The translations under genes were made by a program, and so were the position numbers. A stretch of DNA of 64,000 nt from Acidobacteriota bacterium (GTDB lineage Bacteria > Acidobacteriota > Terriglobia > UBA7540), in contig CADDZJ010000010.1 in assembly GCA_902812415.1 (NCBI GenBank), positions 1 through 64,000 on the forward strand, in the 5' to 3' direction. The notes beneath the pieces were generated by a model, which saw nothing but the letters and a program-made list of their open reading frames with translations, searched no databases and was not told the DNA's origin. Below are positions 34,341-43,190 of the stretch, one piece after another (position 1 is the first letter of the stretch; every line of letters begins with the position of its first letter).

Positions 34341-35156
34341 ATGGATCCTCAAAACCGGCGAAGTTTCTTGAAAGACCTCGGATTGGGAACAGCGGCTTTT
34401 TCAATAGCTGGCGAGCAGGAGAAATCCATGCCCGGAAGGCCGCCGGTGGGAGACGCAGAAACCGCGGCATCCTCCACTCTGATGGCGATTGCCGCGCATC
34501 CGGGCGACGCTTTCTTTGCAATGGGCGCGCCGGTGGCCCATCGAATTCACCACGGGGGTCACGGCGTCTTCGTCAGCCTGTCGCTCGGAGAAAAAGGCTC
34601 CGTCACTATTCCGCCTAGTGAATACGGCGCTCTTCAACGCGAGGCGACTGTCCGCGCAGCCCAGATGCTGGGCGCCCAGGCCGAATTCCTCGCTTATCCC
34701 GACGGGCAGATCCCCATAAACGATGAAGCCAGCCTCGCCGTCTGCGACATGATTCGGGAATACCAGCCCGCAATTGTCGTGACCCACTGGCGCGGGAGCT
34801 GGCACAAAGACCATCGTGCCTGCTTTGAGATTGTGGATGGCGCGATCTTCTACGCCGCGCTCCCTGCCCTTGCTCGCAAGCAGCCAGCCCACAGCGTGAA
34901 GAAGCTGTTCTTTGCCGAAAATTGGGAGGATTCAGAAGATTTTCGACCCGACACTTACCTCGACATCAGCGCGGTCTTTGAGCGCTGGACTGAAGCCTGC
35001 GCCGTCTTTCCCATGTGGCGCGGAGAGAATGGCTTCCGTTACGATGATTATTACCGCAGCCTCGCGCGAGCCAACGGCTGCTTGAGCAATTTTGAATATG
35101 CCGTGGCTTTGATGTCCCCAGCGGAACAGCTTACCCGGCGCGTTCACTCGCTCTGA
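34341..35156 (+). CDS. PIG-L family deacetylase, exported
   Basis: LmbE-like N-deacetylase fold. The N-terminus RRSFLKDLGLGTAAF suggests a Tat-type signal; it starts at the ATG at 34341 with GGGGAGA upstream. The metal motif is AHPGDAFFAMG, where the family normally has AHPDD; the second part, THWRGSWHKDH, is close to the usual HxxDHxxxH. Loss of the second Asp may weaken or change metal binding. Family members deacetylate GlcNAc-type substrates, which fits the neighbouring sugar genes. 271 aa. Confidence 0.8.
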   Translation: MDPQNRRSFLKDLGLGTAAFSIAGEQEKSMPGRPPVGDAETAASSTLMAIAAHPGDAFFAMGAPVAHRIHHGGHGVFVSLSLGEKGSVTIPPSEYGALQREATVRAAQMLGAQAEFLAYPDGQIPINDEASLAVCDMIREYQPAIVVTHWRGSWHKDHRACFEIVDGAIFYAALPALARKQPAHSVKKLFFAENWEDSEDFRPDTYLDISAVFERWTEACAVFPMWRGENGFRYDDYYRSLARANGCLSNFEYAVALMSPAEQLTRRVHSL

Positions 35157-35187
35157 AAGGTTGCGGAGAACTCGGAGGGCAAATGTC

Positions 35188-35769
35188 ATGAACCTGATCC
35201 ATCGCTGGATATGCCGCTCAGCCCGCTGGCGGAGAAAGCTTGAAGAGCAGGTGCTGCCCTGGGTTTTAAGCGATGTCGAACTCGGACCGGACGTGCTTGA
35301 AGTTGGTCCTGGGCCGGGGTTGACCACCGACCTGCTGCGGCCTCGCGTCGAACGCTTGACCGCGATTGAAATTGACCGGCGGCTGGCCGAATCGCTTGCG
35401 GCGCGTTTGCGCGGCAGTCCCATCAAGGTGATTCGCGGCGACGCCACCGCCCTGCCCTTCGGAAGCGCCCGGTTTTCCGGAGCGGTATCGTTCACCATGC
35501 TGCATCACGTGCCTTCGCCCGCGCTGCAGGACCAGCTGCTTCGGGAAGTGCGGCGAGTGCTGAAACCTGGCGGAGTCTTTGCCGGCGTCGATAGCCTCCA
35601 GCGGCTGAGCATGCGGCTGTTTCACGTCCACGATACGCTCGTTCCCGTTGACCCTCGAACCTTCGGCGCGAGACTCGAAGCCGCAGGGTTCGAGGAGGTT
35701 TTGGTGGAAACTAACGCGACGGTTTTCAGATTTCGCGCGCGATGCCCGAAAAACCGTTCCAGTTCCTGA
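35188..35769 (+). CDS. SAM-dependent methyltransferase (class I)
   Basis: About 193 aa. Motif I is VLEVGPGPGLTTDLL; motif II is LTAIEIDRRLAESLA; the post-motif acidic region IRGDATALPFG and RVLKPGGVFAGVDSL follow. The gene uses the ATG at 35188 with CGGAGGG upstream and follows PIG-L by 31 nt. The small size and Methyltransf_11-like fold do not allow a substrate call. Confidence 0.82.
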   Translation: MNLIHRWICRSARWRRKLEEQVLPWVLSDVELGPDVLEVGPGPGLTTDLLRPRVERLTAIEIDRRLAESLAARLRGSPIKVIRGDATALPFGSARFSGAVSFTMLHHVPSPALQDQLLREVRRVLKPGGVFAGVDSLQRLSMRLFHVHDTLVPVDPRTFGARLEAAGFEEVLVETNATVFRFRARCPKNRSSS

Positions 35770-35789
35770 TGCCCGATCTTAGCCTTCAC

Positions 35790-35825
35790 TTCATGTATTA
35801 CTTGAAATGTCGGAGCGCCGACATT
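35790..35825. repeat. Composite: 17-bp palindrome plus GC palindrome
   Basis: TTCATGTATTACTTGAA (35790-35806; one mismatch) abuts AATGTCGGAGCGCCGACATT (35806-35825), which is symmetric but for the centre. It lies just past the methyltransferase stop. Confidence 0.75.
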
Positions 35826-35890
35826 GGTACGCTCGATGGAAGTCAGCAACCGTAGGAGCGCGCAAGTCTGTATGAAAAACGCTTTTGTAG

Positions 35891-35921
35891 CGGCGGTGTC
35901 CTCACCGCCGGTTTTTGTTTT
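35891..35921 (+). terminator. REP-like hairpin acting as probable terminator
   Basis: CGGCGGTG (35891-35898) pairs with CACCGCCG (35903-35910) around a TCCT loop and is followed by GTTTTTGTTTT. It shares the TGTAGCGGCG left arm of the REP-like family but here carries a U-rich tail. It would end transcription of the sugar cluster. Confidence 0.7.
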
Positions 35922-35981
35922 CAATTGCTCGGGCGTGCGGGATATTGCCCGTCCGGAGAATCTTCCGGCCTTTCTACAGAC

Positions 35982-36827
35982 TCATCGCCGTGCACCCAAC
36001 TTCAATTTCGCCTTAACTGCCCGGCGCGTCGCTTCAAGCGTTGCCTGAAGCGACTCCCGTGGCACGCTGGTGACAAACGGCTCGATCAGCCAGCCCAGCC
36101 CTGTCGGAATATCGCGGGTGAGCGAGATCGACTCGCACTGCACGTAAACACCGCCATCGCCTTCTTCAAACCTCCAATAGCTGTTGATTCGCCACAAAAA
36201 TCCGCCGTCGTGCCCCACCGGCAGCAGATGCTCGCCCGGTTCTCCCGCATCACGCACTTCCTGGATCCGTGCTGAATAAGAGCGGCTGAATTCATGGGTC
36301 CGATCGAGCCGCTTGTACTCGACATTGTGCTCAGTATCGAGCGTAACGGTGATAATCTTCTTTTCCTGAAATCTCAAGTAAACCTTGAAGTTATCATCCC
36401 GTCGGCTCTCAAGCCGCGATCGGATCACTTCCGGACGGTAATAATCCTGATGATGGTTGTAGTCCTGAACAATGCCGAGCACTTTTTGAAGGGTTGCGTC
36501 TGGGATGAAGACGATTCCAAGCCAGTGATGGATAAGGCCGCCGGGCGCTTCGATAGGCTGACTCTGAGAGTCAAGCGTGGTGAGTTTCGTGATAAAGATT
36601 GTGCCTTGCCTGAGAAAGCCTTTGATCCGGTTGCGGTCCGGCGCGGAGAGCTTGTCAAAATAGAGAAACGCGGCTGGGTCGTTCTCTTCCTTCCCGATGC
36701 GCAACTCGGCGGTTTTAACGTAGCGTTCAAAGCCGGCCAGAGTTTTGGGCTTGCGATCAGCCGTAAGAATTCGGATGGCAGGCGCAGCCGCGATCCCCAG
36801 CGCAAGAACGAGCAGAATGGATTTCAT
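35982..36827 (-). CDS. Secreted START/SRPBCC-like protein
   Basis: 281 aa with a signal peptide (ILLVLALGIAAAPAIRIL). The mature part shows a strand-helix pattern of ligand-binding START-like folds (GLIHHWLGIVFIPDATLQKV, VLGIVQDYNHHQDYYRPEVI, FLWRINSYWRFEEGDGGVYV, QCESISLTRDIPTGLGWLIE). It starts 19 nt after lptFG on the same strand, so it is probably co-transcribed and may act in the envelope. I base the fold on pattern only. Confidence 0.72.
   Translation of the reverse strand: MKSILLVLALGIAAAPAIRILTADRKPKTLAGFERYVKTAELRIGKEENDPAAFLYFDKLSAPDRNRIKGFLRQGTIFITKLTTLDSQSQPIEAPGGLIHHWLGIVFIPDATLQKVLGIVQDYNHHQDYYRPEVIRSRLESRRDDNFKVYLRFQEKKIITVTLDTEHNVEYKRLDRTHEFSRSYSARIQEVRDAGEPGEHLLPVGHDGGFLWRINSYWRFEEGDGGVYVQCESISLTRDIPTGLGWLIEPFVTSVPRESLQATLEATRRAVKAKLKLGARR
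36033..36049. promoter_or_regulatory. 17-bp palindromic motif, GC-rich variant inside a gene
   Basis: TTCAAGCGTTGCCTGAA lies within a longer 27-bp symmetry (36028-36054) whose outer arms are GTCGCTTCA and TGAAGCGAC. It could be a GC-shifted copy or an unrelated palindrome. Confidence 0.3.
36373..36389. promoter_or_regulatory. 17-bp palindromic motif, inside a gene
   Basis: CTCAAGTAAACCTTGAA: two mismatches to the consensus. It lies in the START-like gene, read there on the minus strand. Confidence 0.5.
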
Positions 36828-36846
36828 ACAAGAGCGCCCGTTCTCC

Positions 36847-39159
36847 TCACGTGCGGATGCGAAGCAGGAGATAAGCTCCGCCGATGCCGAACAGGATATC
36901 CGGCGACCAGGCGGCGACGGCGGGCGGAAGCTGATTCAGGTTTCCCATGGCCTGGAACAGGCTTGATGCGGACCAGAAGGCAATGGCAATCCCAAGGCTG
37001 AGCGCGATTCCCGAGAGCGCTCCTTTCCGGCCCACCGTGAAGGCAAACGGCACGCCAATCAACGTTACAACCAGCGCCACCAGAGGATAGGAGAATTTGC
37101 GATAGAACTGCACCGTCAACCGCACCACGTCAAATCCGCTCTGGCGCAGGTCGTCAATATAGCGACGCAACTCCCACACGCTCATCTGCTCGCTGGTTCG
37201 CACGCTCCGGGTGAAATAGGAAGGGCCTTCGGTAAGGTCTTTGAACGCCGCAACGGAGAACGGCATATATTTCGTCACGCGGTCGCCTTCCAACTGGCGC
37301 ATCCAGCCGTCTTCCAGAATCCAGCGCTTCACATGCGGCTCCCAGAAGGCGCGCCGGGCGTAGATGCGGCGTGTCATGTGAAACGAGGAATCAAAGTCGA
37401 AGACCGAGAGATCGGCAAAGACATTGTGATCAGAGTCAAAGAAGCGATAGTTGTAGATGCGATTCGATTTTCCGTAGATCCACTGCCAGCCCGGCCGGAA
37501 AAATGTCTGGGCCGGCCGCCCCTGAATCTCGTTTCGCAGGGCGTCCTGGCGCTGATTGGCCGCCGGCAGATATTCATCCCCCATCACAAACATGCCTCCG
37601 CTCACGAGCAGCGCAGCCAGCAGCACGGGCACGGCAATGCGATAAAGGCTGACGCCGACGGCTTTAATCGCGATCACCTGGCTCGTTTTGGTCAGCAGGC
37701 TCAGGCTCACCAGCGTCGCAACCAAAACGCTCAACGGCAGCACCAGATAGGTGATGCGCGGCAGAAGATAACCGTAGTAACTCAGCACCAGGCCCGTGGA
37801 GGCATGATTGCGCACGATGTAATTCAGAAGCTGGAAGAAATCGAAGATGATGTAAATGCCGGTCAGGGCCACCTGCGTCATCACAAAATAAAACAGCCAG
37901 TCGCGGACGATATACAGGTCAAGAATCTGGAGGATGCGCCCTCCGATCATTCGGGGCCGCAGCAGGGTTTCCTGAGGCGTTGCCTTGGCCCGGCGAGACC
38001 GCTCCAGTTTCCAGCGCCGAAAGCGCGCGACGAAGGCATCCCATAAATTGCGGAGTCTCTCCGAGCGCGCGCGCACGCGATGCATCCGGGCGATCATCAC
38101 GGTTCCCGCGAGAATAAAGATCACATTGGCTGCCCAGAGCCCCAACTCGGGGTTAACCCGCCCCTGCTTGGCAAAGCCCAGGCCGAGCGCCATGATGACG
38201 TAATAGACGAACACCAGCAGGATCGCGAGCATCACGCCCACGGCCTTGCCGCCCTTGCGCGTGAAAAGACCCAGAGGGATGGCAACCCAGGCTAGGGCCA
38301 GCGAGGCCAGCGGCAACGCCAGGCGATAATTCAACTCCACCAGGCCGTCGCGGCGGTAACGCGGGTCGCGGGCATAACGGACCAACTGCGGCAGCGTCAT
38401 GGCAGGCGCGGGAGGCAACTGCGGGGTTGTCGCCGACGCCTCGTCCGTGGGAATATGAATATCCGTCGCGTTGAAAGAGACCACCGAGTAGGCCAGCGGA
38501 TTCTGCGGATCAATCTCATGCGTGGTCCCATTTTCAAGATGCAACGTCAGGCCGCGGCCGCCAGGGTTGGTGGTAAGATAGCCGCTCTCCGCCAGCGTCA
38601 CCTTCGGTCTCTCAGGGTGGGACGTATCGGCGATAAAAACCCCCTTCCAGCGCGAGCCGGAATGGGTGACGTCCTTTAGGTAAAGGAGGAAATCGGGAAA
38701 CTGTTCGATGAAGAGACGGGGCTTGATTTCGTAAGGAATCTGTGTGGCCCTGAGTTCCGTTTCCATCTGCCGCAGCTTCCAGGCGGAAGCTGGCGCAAGC
38801 GCCAGGCTCATGGCGGAGGCAACAACCCAGCCCATAAGAGCATAGAGCATCACAGGCCGCGCAAACTGCCCCAGGCTGATTCCCGCCGCGCGGGCTGCGA
38901 TCACTTCGCCGTCCGCCGCCATGCGGCTGAGCCCGATCAGCACGCCCAGGAGCACCGCGATGGGAACGGTCAGGATCAGAACGCCCGGAACGGGCAGCAG
39001 AAATAAAAGCATGGTGCTTGCGCCCGATAGATTACGCCGCACCACAAGCTCCAGAAGCCGGTTAAGGTTGGGAAAGTAAATGACGAAGGTGAAGATCACC
39101 AACCCCAGAAGCGAGTGAGACGAGACTTCCTTCAGAATGTATCGCGTCAGAATTTTCAC
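36847..39159 (-). CDS. lptFG: LptF-LptG fused permease of the LPS export ABC transporter
   Basis: 770 aa, twice the size of one LptF or LptG. The first half (about residues 1-370) starts MKILTRYILKEVSSHSLLGL, has three N-terminal helices, a periplasmic beta-jellyroll region (LRATQIPYEIKPRLFIEQFP) and three C-terminal helices. A basic linker (about 365-400) leads to a second half, which restarts with LDLYIVRDWLFYFVMTQVAL and repeats the same layout (LPAANQRQDALRNEIQGRPA). Most bacteria make these as two proteins; the fusion gives a preset heterodimer. It begins with GTG at 39159. Confidence 0.92.
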   Translation of the reverse strand: MKILTRYILKEVSSHSLLGLVIFTFVIYFPNLNRLLELVVRRNLSGASTMLLFLLPVPGVLILTVPIAVLLGVLIGLSRMAADGEVIAARAAGISLGQFARPVMLYALMGWVVASAMSLALAPASAWKLRQMETELRATQIPYEIKPRLFIEQFPDFLLYLKDVTHSGSRWKGVFIADTSHPERPKVTLAESGYLTTNPGGRGLTLHLENGTTHEIDPQNPLAYSVVSFNATDIHIPTDEASATTPQLPPAPAMTLPQLVRYARDPRYRRDGLVELNYRLALPLASLALAWVAIPLGLFTRKGGKAVGVMLAILLVFVYYVIMALGLGFAKQGRVNPELGLWAANVIFILAGTVMIARMHRVRARSERLRNLWDAFVARFRRWKLERSRRAKATPQETLLRPRMIGGRILQILDLYIVRDWLFYFVMTQVALTGIYIIFDFFQLLNYIVRNHASTGLVLSYYGYLLPRITYLVLPLSVLVATLVSLSLLTKTSQVIAIKAVGVSLYRIAVPVLLAALLVSGGMFVMGDEYLPAANQRQDALRNEIQGRPAQTFFRPGWQWIYGKSNRIYNYRFFDSDHNVFADLSVFDFDSSFHMTRRIYARRAFWEPHVKRWILEDGWMRQLEGDRVTKYMPFSVAAFKDLTEGPSYFTRSVRTSEQMSVWELRRYIDDLRQSGFDVVRLTVQFYRKFSYPLVALVVTLIGVPFAFTVGRKGALSGIALSLGIAIAFWSASSLFQAMGNLNQLPPAVAAWSPDILFGIGGAYLLLRIRT

Positions 39160-39228
39160 CGTGGATGCGGCAGATCAGGCCCCGGCTCGCGCAACGTGAC
39201 GCGCGGCTGCGCCGCCCTTCAACTCCAT

Positions 39229-39310
39229 CGTAGCGCCGCCGTCTTGGCGGGGCATCCCGCATCACCTGGGTGGATTTCCGGGCGCTTGCCGGCAAGATAC
39301 CAGCGCTACT
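39229..39310. repeat. REP-like element, divergent
   Basis: CGTAGCGCCGCCGTCTTGGC begins the left part, and GCGCTTGCCGGCAAGATACC with AGCGCTACT ends the right part. It lies between the divergent lptFG and GH57 genes. Confidence 0.55.
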
Positions 39311-39380
39311 TGTTTTTCAGCAAGCAGGCGAGCGCCCGCAGGCGCTGCGCAAGCTTCATCAAGGAGTATAGCCCAAATTC

Positions 39381-41552
39381 ATGGCCTCTATCAGACTGAT
39401 GCTCCTGTGGCACATGCACCAGCCCTATTACAAGGACCTGGTGGAGAACCGCTACGCCATGCCCTGGGTCCGGCTGCACACGCTGAAGGACTACTATGGC
39501 ATGGTCGCCATGATTGAAGAGTTCCCTCAGGTGCACATGACCTTCAATCTGGTTCCTTCCCTCATTGCACAGATTCAGGACTACGCCTCGGGCGAGGCGC
39601 GCGAAGAGAGCTACGAACTGGCCTTCAAGCCGGCTCGCGATTTGACGCCCGCCGAAAAAGAGCGGCTGGTGAAATACGCTTTTCAGGTGAACTTCGAGAA
39701 TCTCTTGAACCGCTACCCTCGGTTTCAAGAACTCCTTGAGAAATCACGAGGAGCGGACGGCGAGCCCACTGCCGCGCAGATTGGAAGCCTTCAAGAGATA
39801 CTTGACCTTCAAGTTCTTTCTCAACTTGCGTGGTTCGACGAAATTTATCTTGCTGGCGATCCTGAAATCAGAGCGCTTGCCGCCCGCGAGCGCGACTACA
39901 CGGAACAGGATAAGGAGCTGTTATGCGCCAAAGAAGTCGTGATATTTCAACAAACGCTTGAAGTTTACCGAAAGGCTTCCGAGCGCGGCCAGATCGAAAT
40001 TTCCACCTCGCCTTTTTACCACCCCATCCTGCCTCTGCTTTGCGACACGCACGTTGCGCAGGAATCCTCGCCCGGAATTCATTTGCCTTCCCAGCGGTTC
40101 CGGCATCCTGAAGACGCGCGCGCCCAGCTTCGGGAAGCTGTGGCTCTGCACGAAAAGACTTTCGGACAGCGTCCGCGAGGGCTTTGGCCAAGCGAAGGAA
40201 GCGTTTCGGAGGAAGCGCTGCGGATTGCGGCCGAGGAAGGATTCATCTGGGCCGCGACGGATGAGGGCGTGCTTGGCCGCTCGATGCACACCTACTTCCA
40301 CCGCCAGAGCGACGGGACAGTTCAGGACGGGCGCCTGCTCTACCAGCCGCATCGCTTCCAGGCGGGAAGCCAGTCAATTGATCTCTTCTTCCGCGACCAT
40401 CAGCTTTCCGACCTGATCGGATTCGTTTATTCCCGCATGGAGCCTGAGGCCGCCGCGCACGACCTGGTCCATCGCATCCGCATGGCGGCGCGCAGCGCGG
40501 GCGATCAGCCGGCGGTGGTCTCGATCATCCTGGATGGCGAAAACGCCTGGGAATATTATCCTGGCAACGGGCGCGAATTCCTGAAGCGATTCTACAGCTT
40601 GCTCGCTTCCATGCCCGATATTCAGGCGCTGACGCCTTCGGAGATTCTGGCCACGACCCCGCCCAACCCTCTGTCCCGCCTTACTCCCGGCTCCTGGATT
40701 AACGCCAACTTCAACGTCTGGATTGGGGCCGACGAAGATAACAAAGCCTGGGACTTGCTGAGCGACGCGCGCAACTTTTTCGCAAAGCATTCCGGCCGGG
40801 ACAACTTTGACCCGGACGGTATCGCCTTGGCGCGTCAGGAACTCTGGATCGCTGAAGGCAGCGACTGGTGCTGGTGGTACGGGCCAGAGCACTCAACCGC
40901 CAATGACGAGGAATTCGACCATCTCTATCGCAAGCACCTGAGCAATATCTACCGGCTTCTGGAAGGAGAGGCGCCTAACGAACTGGCCGCTCCGATCAAG
41001 CGGCCGCGGGTCGGCGGCTACAACATTTTCCCCACCTCCCTCATCAGCCCCGCAATCGACGGCCGCGAAACCACCTATTTCGAGTGGCTGGGCGCAGGAA
41101 TTTATCTGCCCGATTACCGCTCAGGTTCCATCCATCAATCAGGCCAATTTATTAAAGAATTGCATTATGGATACGACGAATCCGCCCTCTATCTCAGGGT
41201 TGACTTGAAGTCTGAATTCGCCCGAAGGCAGCACGATTTTGAGATTCGCGTCAGCATCGACGGGGAGAACCATTCCCGTCTCCACGCCGTAATTTCAAGT
41301 AACACTTTAAGACGGGTGGAATTCTGGGATGGAGATCGGAAATTGCGATATCCCTCGGAAACCGGAGACGGAGTTCAAGCGGCGTATGTACACATCTTCG
41401 AGCTTCGCTTGAACTATTCCATTCTTCACCTCGACTCGCCGCAGCGCATTGCGCTTCAGGTCTCATTCTGGGTGAATCAATTGCCCGTGCAGACCGTGCC
41501 GCGCGAAGGTTGGCTGAGCCTGGAATTGACGAAGGAACTCGTGGTGTGGTAA
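39381..41552 (+). CDS. Glycoside hydrolase family 57 protein
   Basis: About 723 aa, GH57-type. Motif 1 is LWHMHQPYY (residues 9-17). A His-containing SPFYHPILPLLCD follows. The nucleophile motif is RGLWPSEGSVS (Glu at about residue 274), and the acid/base motif is IILDGENAWEYY (Asp at about residue 386). The C-terminal part (about 450-723) forms a beta-rich domain seen in alpha-glucan-active members. The expected role is alpha-amylase or 4-alpha-glucanotransferase on glycogen/maltodextrins. It starts with ATG at 39381. Confidence 0.9.
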   Translation: MASIRLMLLWHMHQPYYKDLVENRYAMPWVRLHTLKDYYGMVAMIEEFPQVHMTFNLVPSLIAQIQDYASGEAREESYELAFKPARDLTPAEKERLVKYAFQVNFENLLNRYPRFQELLEKSRGADGEPTAAQIGSLQEILDLQVLSQLAWFDEIYLAGDPEIRALAARERDYTEQDKELLCAKEVVIFQQTLEVYRKASERGQIEISTSPFYHPILPLLCDTHVAQESSPGIHLPSQRFRHPEDARAQLREAVALHEKTFGQRPRGLWPSEGSVSEEALRIAAEEGFIWAATDEGVLGRSMHTYFHRQSDGTVQDGRLLYQPHRFQAGSQSIDLFFRDHQLSDLIGFVYSRMEPEAAAHDLVHRIRMAARSAGDQPAVVSIILDGENAWEYYPGNGREFLKRFYSLLASMPDIQALTPSEILATTPPNPLSRLTPGSWINANFNVWIGADEDNKAWDLLSDARNFFAKHSGRDNFDPDGIALARQELWIAEGSDWCWWYGPEHSTANDEEFDHLYRKHLSNIYRLLEGEAPNELAAPIKRPRVGGYNIFPTSLISPAIDGRETTYFEWLGAGIYLPDYRSGSIHQSGQFIKELHYGYDESALYLRVDLKSEFARRQHDFEIRVSIDGENHSRLHAVISSNTLRRVEFWDGDRKLRYPSETGDGVQAAYVHIFELRLNYSILHLDSPQRIALQVSFWVNQLPVQTVPREGWLSLELTKELVVW
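39790..39806. promoter_or_regulatory. 17-bp palindromic motif, inside the GH57 gene
   Basis: TTCAAGAGATACTTGAC: two mismatches to the consensus. The overlapping codons include ATA. Confidence 0.5.
39946..39962. promoter_or_regulatory. 17-bp palindromic motif, inside the GH57 gene, second copy
   Basis: TTCAACAAACGCTTGAA: three mismatches to the consensus; 156 bp from the previous copy. An ATA codon lies just before it. Confidence 0.4.
41294..41310. promoter_or_regulatory. 17-bp palindromic motif, inside the GH57 gene, third copy
   Basis: TTCAAGTAACACTTTAA: one mismatch to the consensus. The codons across it (TCA AGT AAC ACT TTA AGA) are an unusual AT-rich run for this gene. Confidence 0.6.
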
Positions 41553-41682
41553 TTCCGACGGCACAACAGAAACCTCGCGCCAGGGCATAAAGCTTTTCGC
41601 AGAAAGCTCACAAGCGCCTTTCCTTCTTTCTCTCTTGATGCATCCTTGGCGTCTTTGACGTGAGGCTTCTGTTCTTCCCGTT

Positions 41683-42861
41683 TCACTTCTCCCAGAGCCA
41701 ATCAGGAATTACCACATCGGTAGGATCGGTGCCGACCGGAACCACGGTGAGAAGACTTGAAGACCCGGTCTGCAGGATGGCAAGACTATCTCCTTTGGCA
41801 TCCACGACAGCCAGAAATCGCTCATCCGGTGTCAGTGCAAGGGTATGTGGCTCGACACCCACATGGGTGTCTGCCGTCACGGTTCGCTGGTTTACATCGA
41901 GCGTTGTCACCGTGCCATCGCCCGCGTTGGAGATATAGAGGGTTCCTGAATCCTGCGTGAATACCGCCGCAACCGGGTCTTTCCCGGTCGGCAGGATCTG
42001 CTCGACGCTATCGCGCGTCGCGTCAAGAATGGTCATGGTGGAATTCGCAGGGCTGAAGGCGAAAATTTCACCCCCATCAGGCTTCAGCGCCAGGAAACTC
42101 GGCGGAGCAGCCACTTCGATGTGAGAAAGCGTCTGGCGAGAAGTGATATCAACCGCCGTGACGGTATTCTGCCCTCGGTCGGCTACAAACGCCTTGCGTC
42201 CCTGGGGCAGAATCACCAGGGACCCCGGGTTGCTTCCGAGTTCCGTTGTTCCAAGCGCTTGTCCCGTCCTGGCATCCAGAAACAGCAGTTTTGATGGGCT
42301 GGCATTTTCGCCCAGCAGAGTCTTCCCATCGGGCGTCAGTGCAATATGAACAAGGGAAAGCGCCAGGTGAAAGCTTTGCAAAAGCTTCCAGCTTTCGCAA
42401 TCCAAAAGAGAGATTGTCTTCCCCGCCCCATCCAGCAGGTAAGCGTAGTTGCCATCCCTGCTGAAGACGAGGCTCCCCAGACCACCCCCGAGTTGCAGCG
42501 TTTTGACGACCTCGAATTCGGGAAAATTGACGACGCTTATCCAGCCCGACTGGGAGATGACATATGCCTGCCGGTGATGCGACGCAGGGGCGAAGGGCGT
42601 TCGCCCTGGGCGCTGAAGAGCTTGAGAGATTGCGCCCTGCCGGTGATAGGGTCGGATCAGAACCCTGTCAGGAGCGAACTTGAGAGGGACAACACGCAGC
42701 CGCTCAAACGTGGCGAGATTCACCGCCACAAGGCATCGGCTGCCGCGCGCGGCAACGATGGCCACGTAAGGTTTGGGAGGAAGCGCGCGATGGGCGCAGG
42801 AGACCGTGATTCCCAACAGCGCTGCAAGCAGAAAAAAAAGCGGCCATTTTCGCAATGACAT
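41683..42861 (-). CDS. Lipoprotein-like YncE-type beta-propeller
   Basis: 392 aa. The signal ends in LLGITVSCAH, a possible lipobox with Cys at about residue 22. It is followed by propeller repeats of about 40 residues (GGGLGSLVFSRDGNYAYLLD, LVHIALTPDGKTLLGENASP, GSLVILPQGRKAFVADRGQN, AAVFTQDSGTLYISNAGDGT, HTLALTPDERFLAVVDAKGD). No enzymatic motif. It lies downstream of aroF on the same strand, but separated from it by a 330-bp gap with its own repeats. Confidence 0.82.
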   Translation of the reverse strand: MSLRKWPLFFLLAALLGITVSCAHRALPPKPYVAIVAARGSRCLVAVNLATFERLRVVPLKFAPDRVLIRPYHRQGAISQALQRPGRTPFAPASHHRQAYVISQSGWISVVNFPEFEVVKTLQLGGGLGSLVFSRDGNYAYLLDGAGKTISLLDCESWKLLQSFHLALSLVHIALTPDGKTLLGENASPSKLLFLDARTGQALGTTELGSNPGSLVILPQGRKAFVADRGQNTVTAVDITSRQTLSHIEVAAPPSFLALKPDGGEIFAFSPANSTMTILDATRDSVEQILPTGKDPVAAVFTQDSGTLYISNAGDGTVTTLDVNQRTVTADTHVGVEPHTLALTPDERFLAVVDAKGDSLAILQTGSSSLLTVVPVGTDPTDVVIPDWLWEK

Positions 42862-43190
42862 AGAAGGAGTGAATCAGCGCTCACGAAAAAACCTCACATC
42901 AAGGCCGAGAGCACGTAAAGAAAGCAACAGGCTTGCTCGTTTCCAGCCTTGGCGACTTCGCGTCTTAGCGTGAGGCCGTTGTTTTTTATAACCTCGCGGG
43001 ATTTGCGGGAAGCGCAGTACATGACGTGTAGAGTCGCCATTCAGCAGCATCGGGAAAGCATCAGGTTGGATTGAAGCTACAGTCTCACACGGGGCGCTCA
43101 TGTCGACGCGCCGACATTCGAGCCAACAGCCAGACGTAAAACTTAAAGCTTTACTTGAAATTCTTGAATGCCACCTGCCCAAACGAAGCC
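42862..43190. other. Gene-free spacer containing composite palindromes
   Basis: No supportable gene. It holds a GC palindrome (43100-43117) and a 17-bp palindrome (43143-43159). It is the upstream region of the propeller lipoprotein gene and the downstream region of aroF. Confidence 0.6.
43100..43159. repeat. Composite: GC palindrome and 17-bp palindrome
   Basis: ATGTCGACGCGCCGACAT (43100-43117) and TTAAAGCTTTACTTGAA (43143-43159; two mismatches) with 25 bp between them. Confidence 0.7.
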
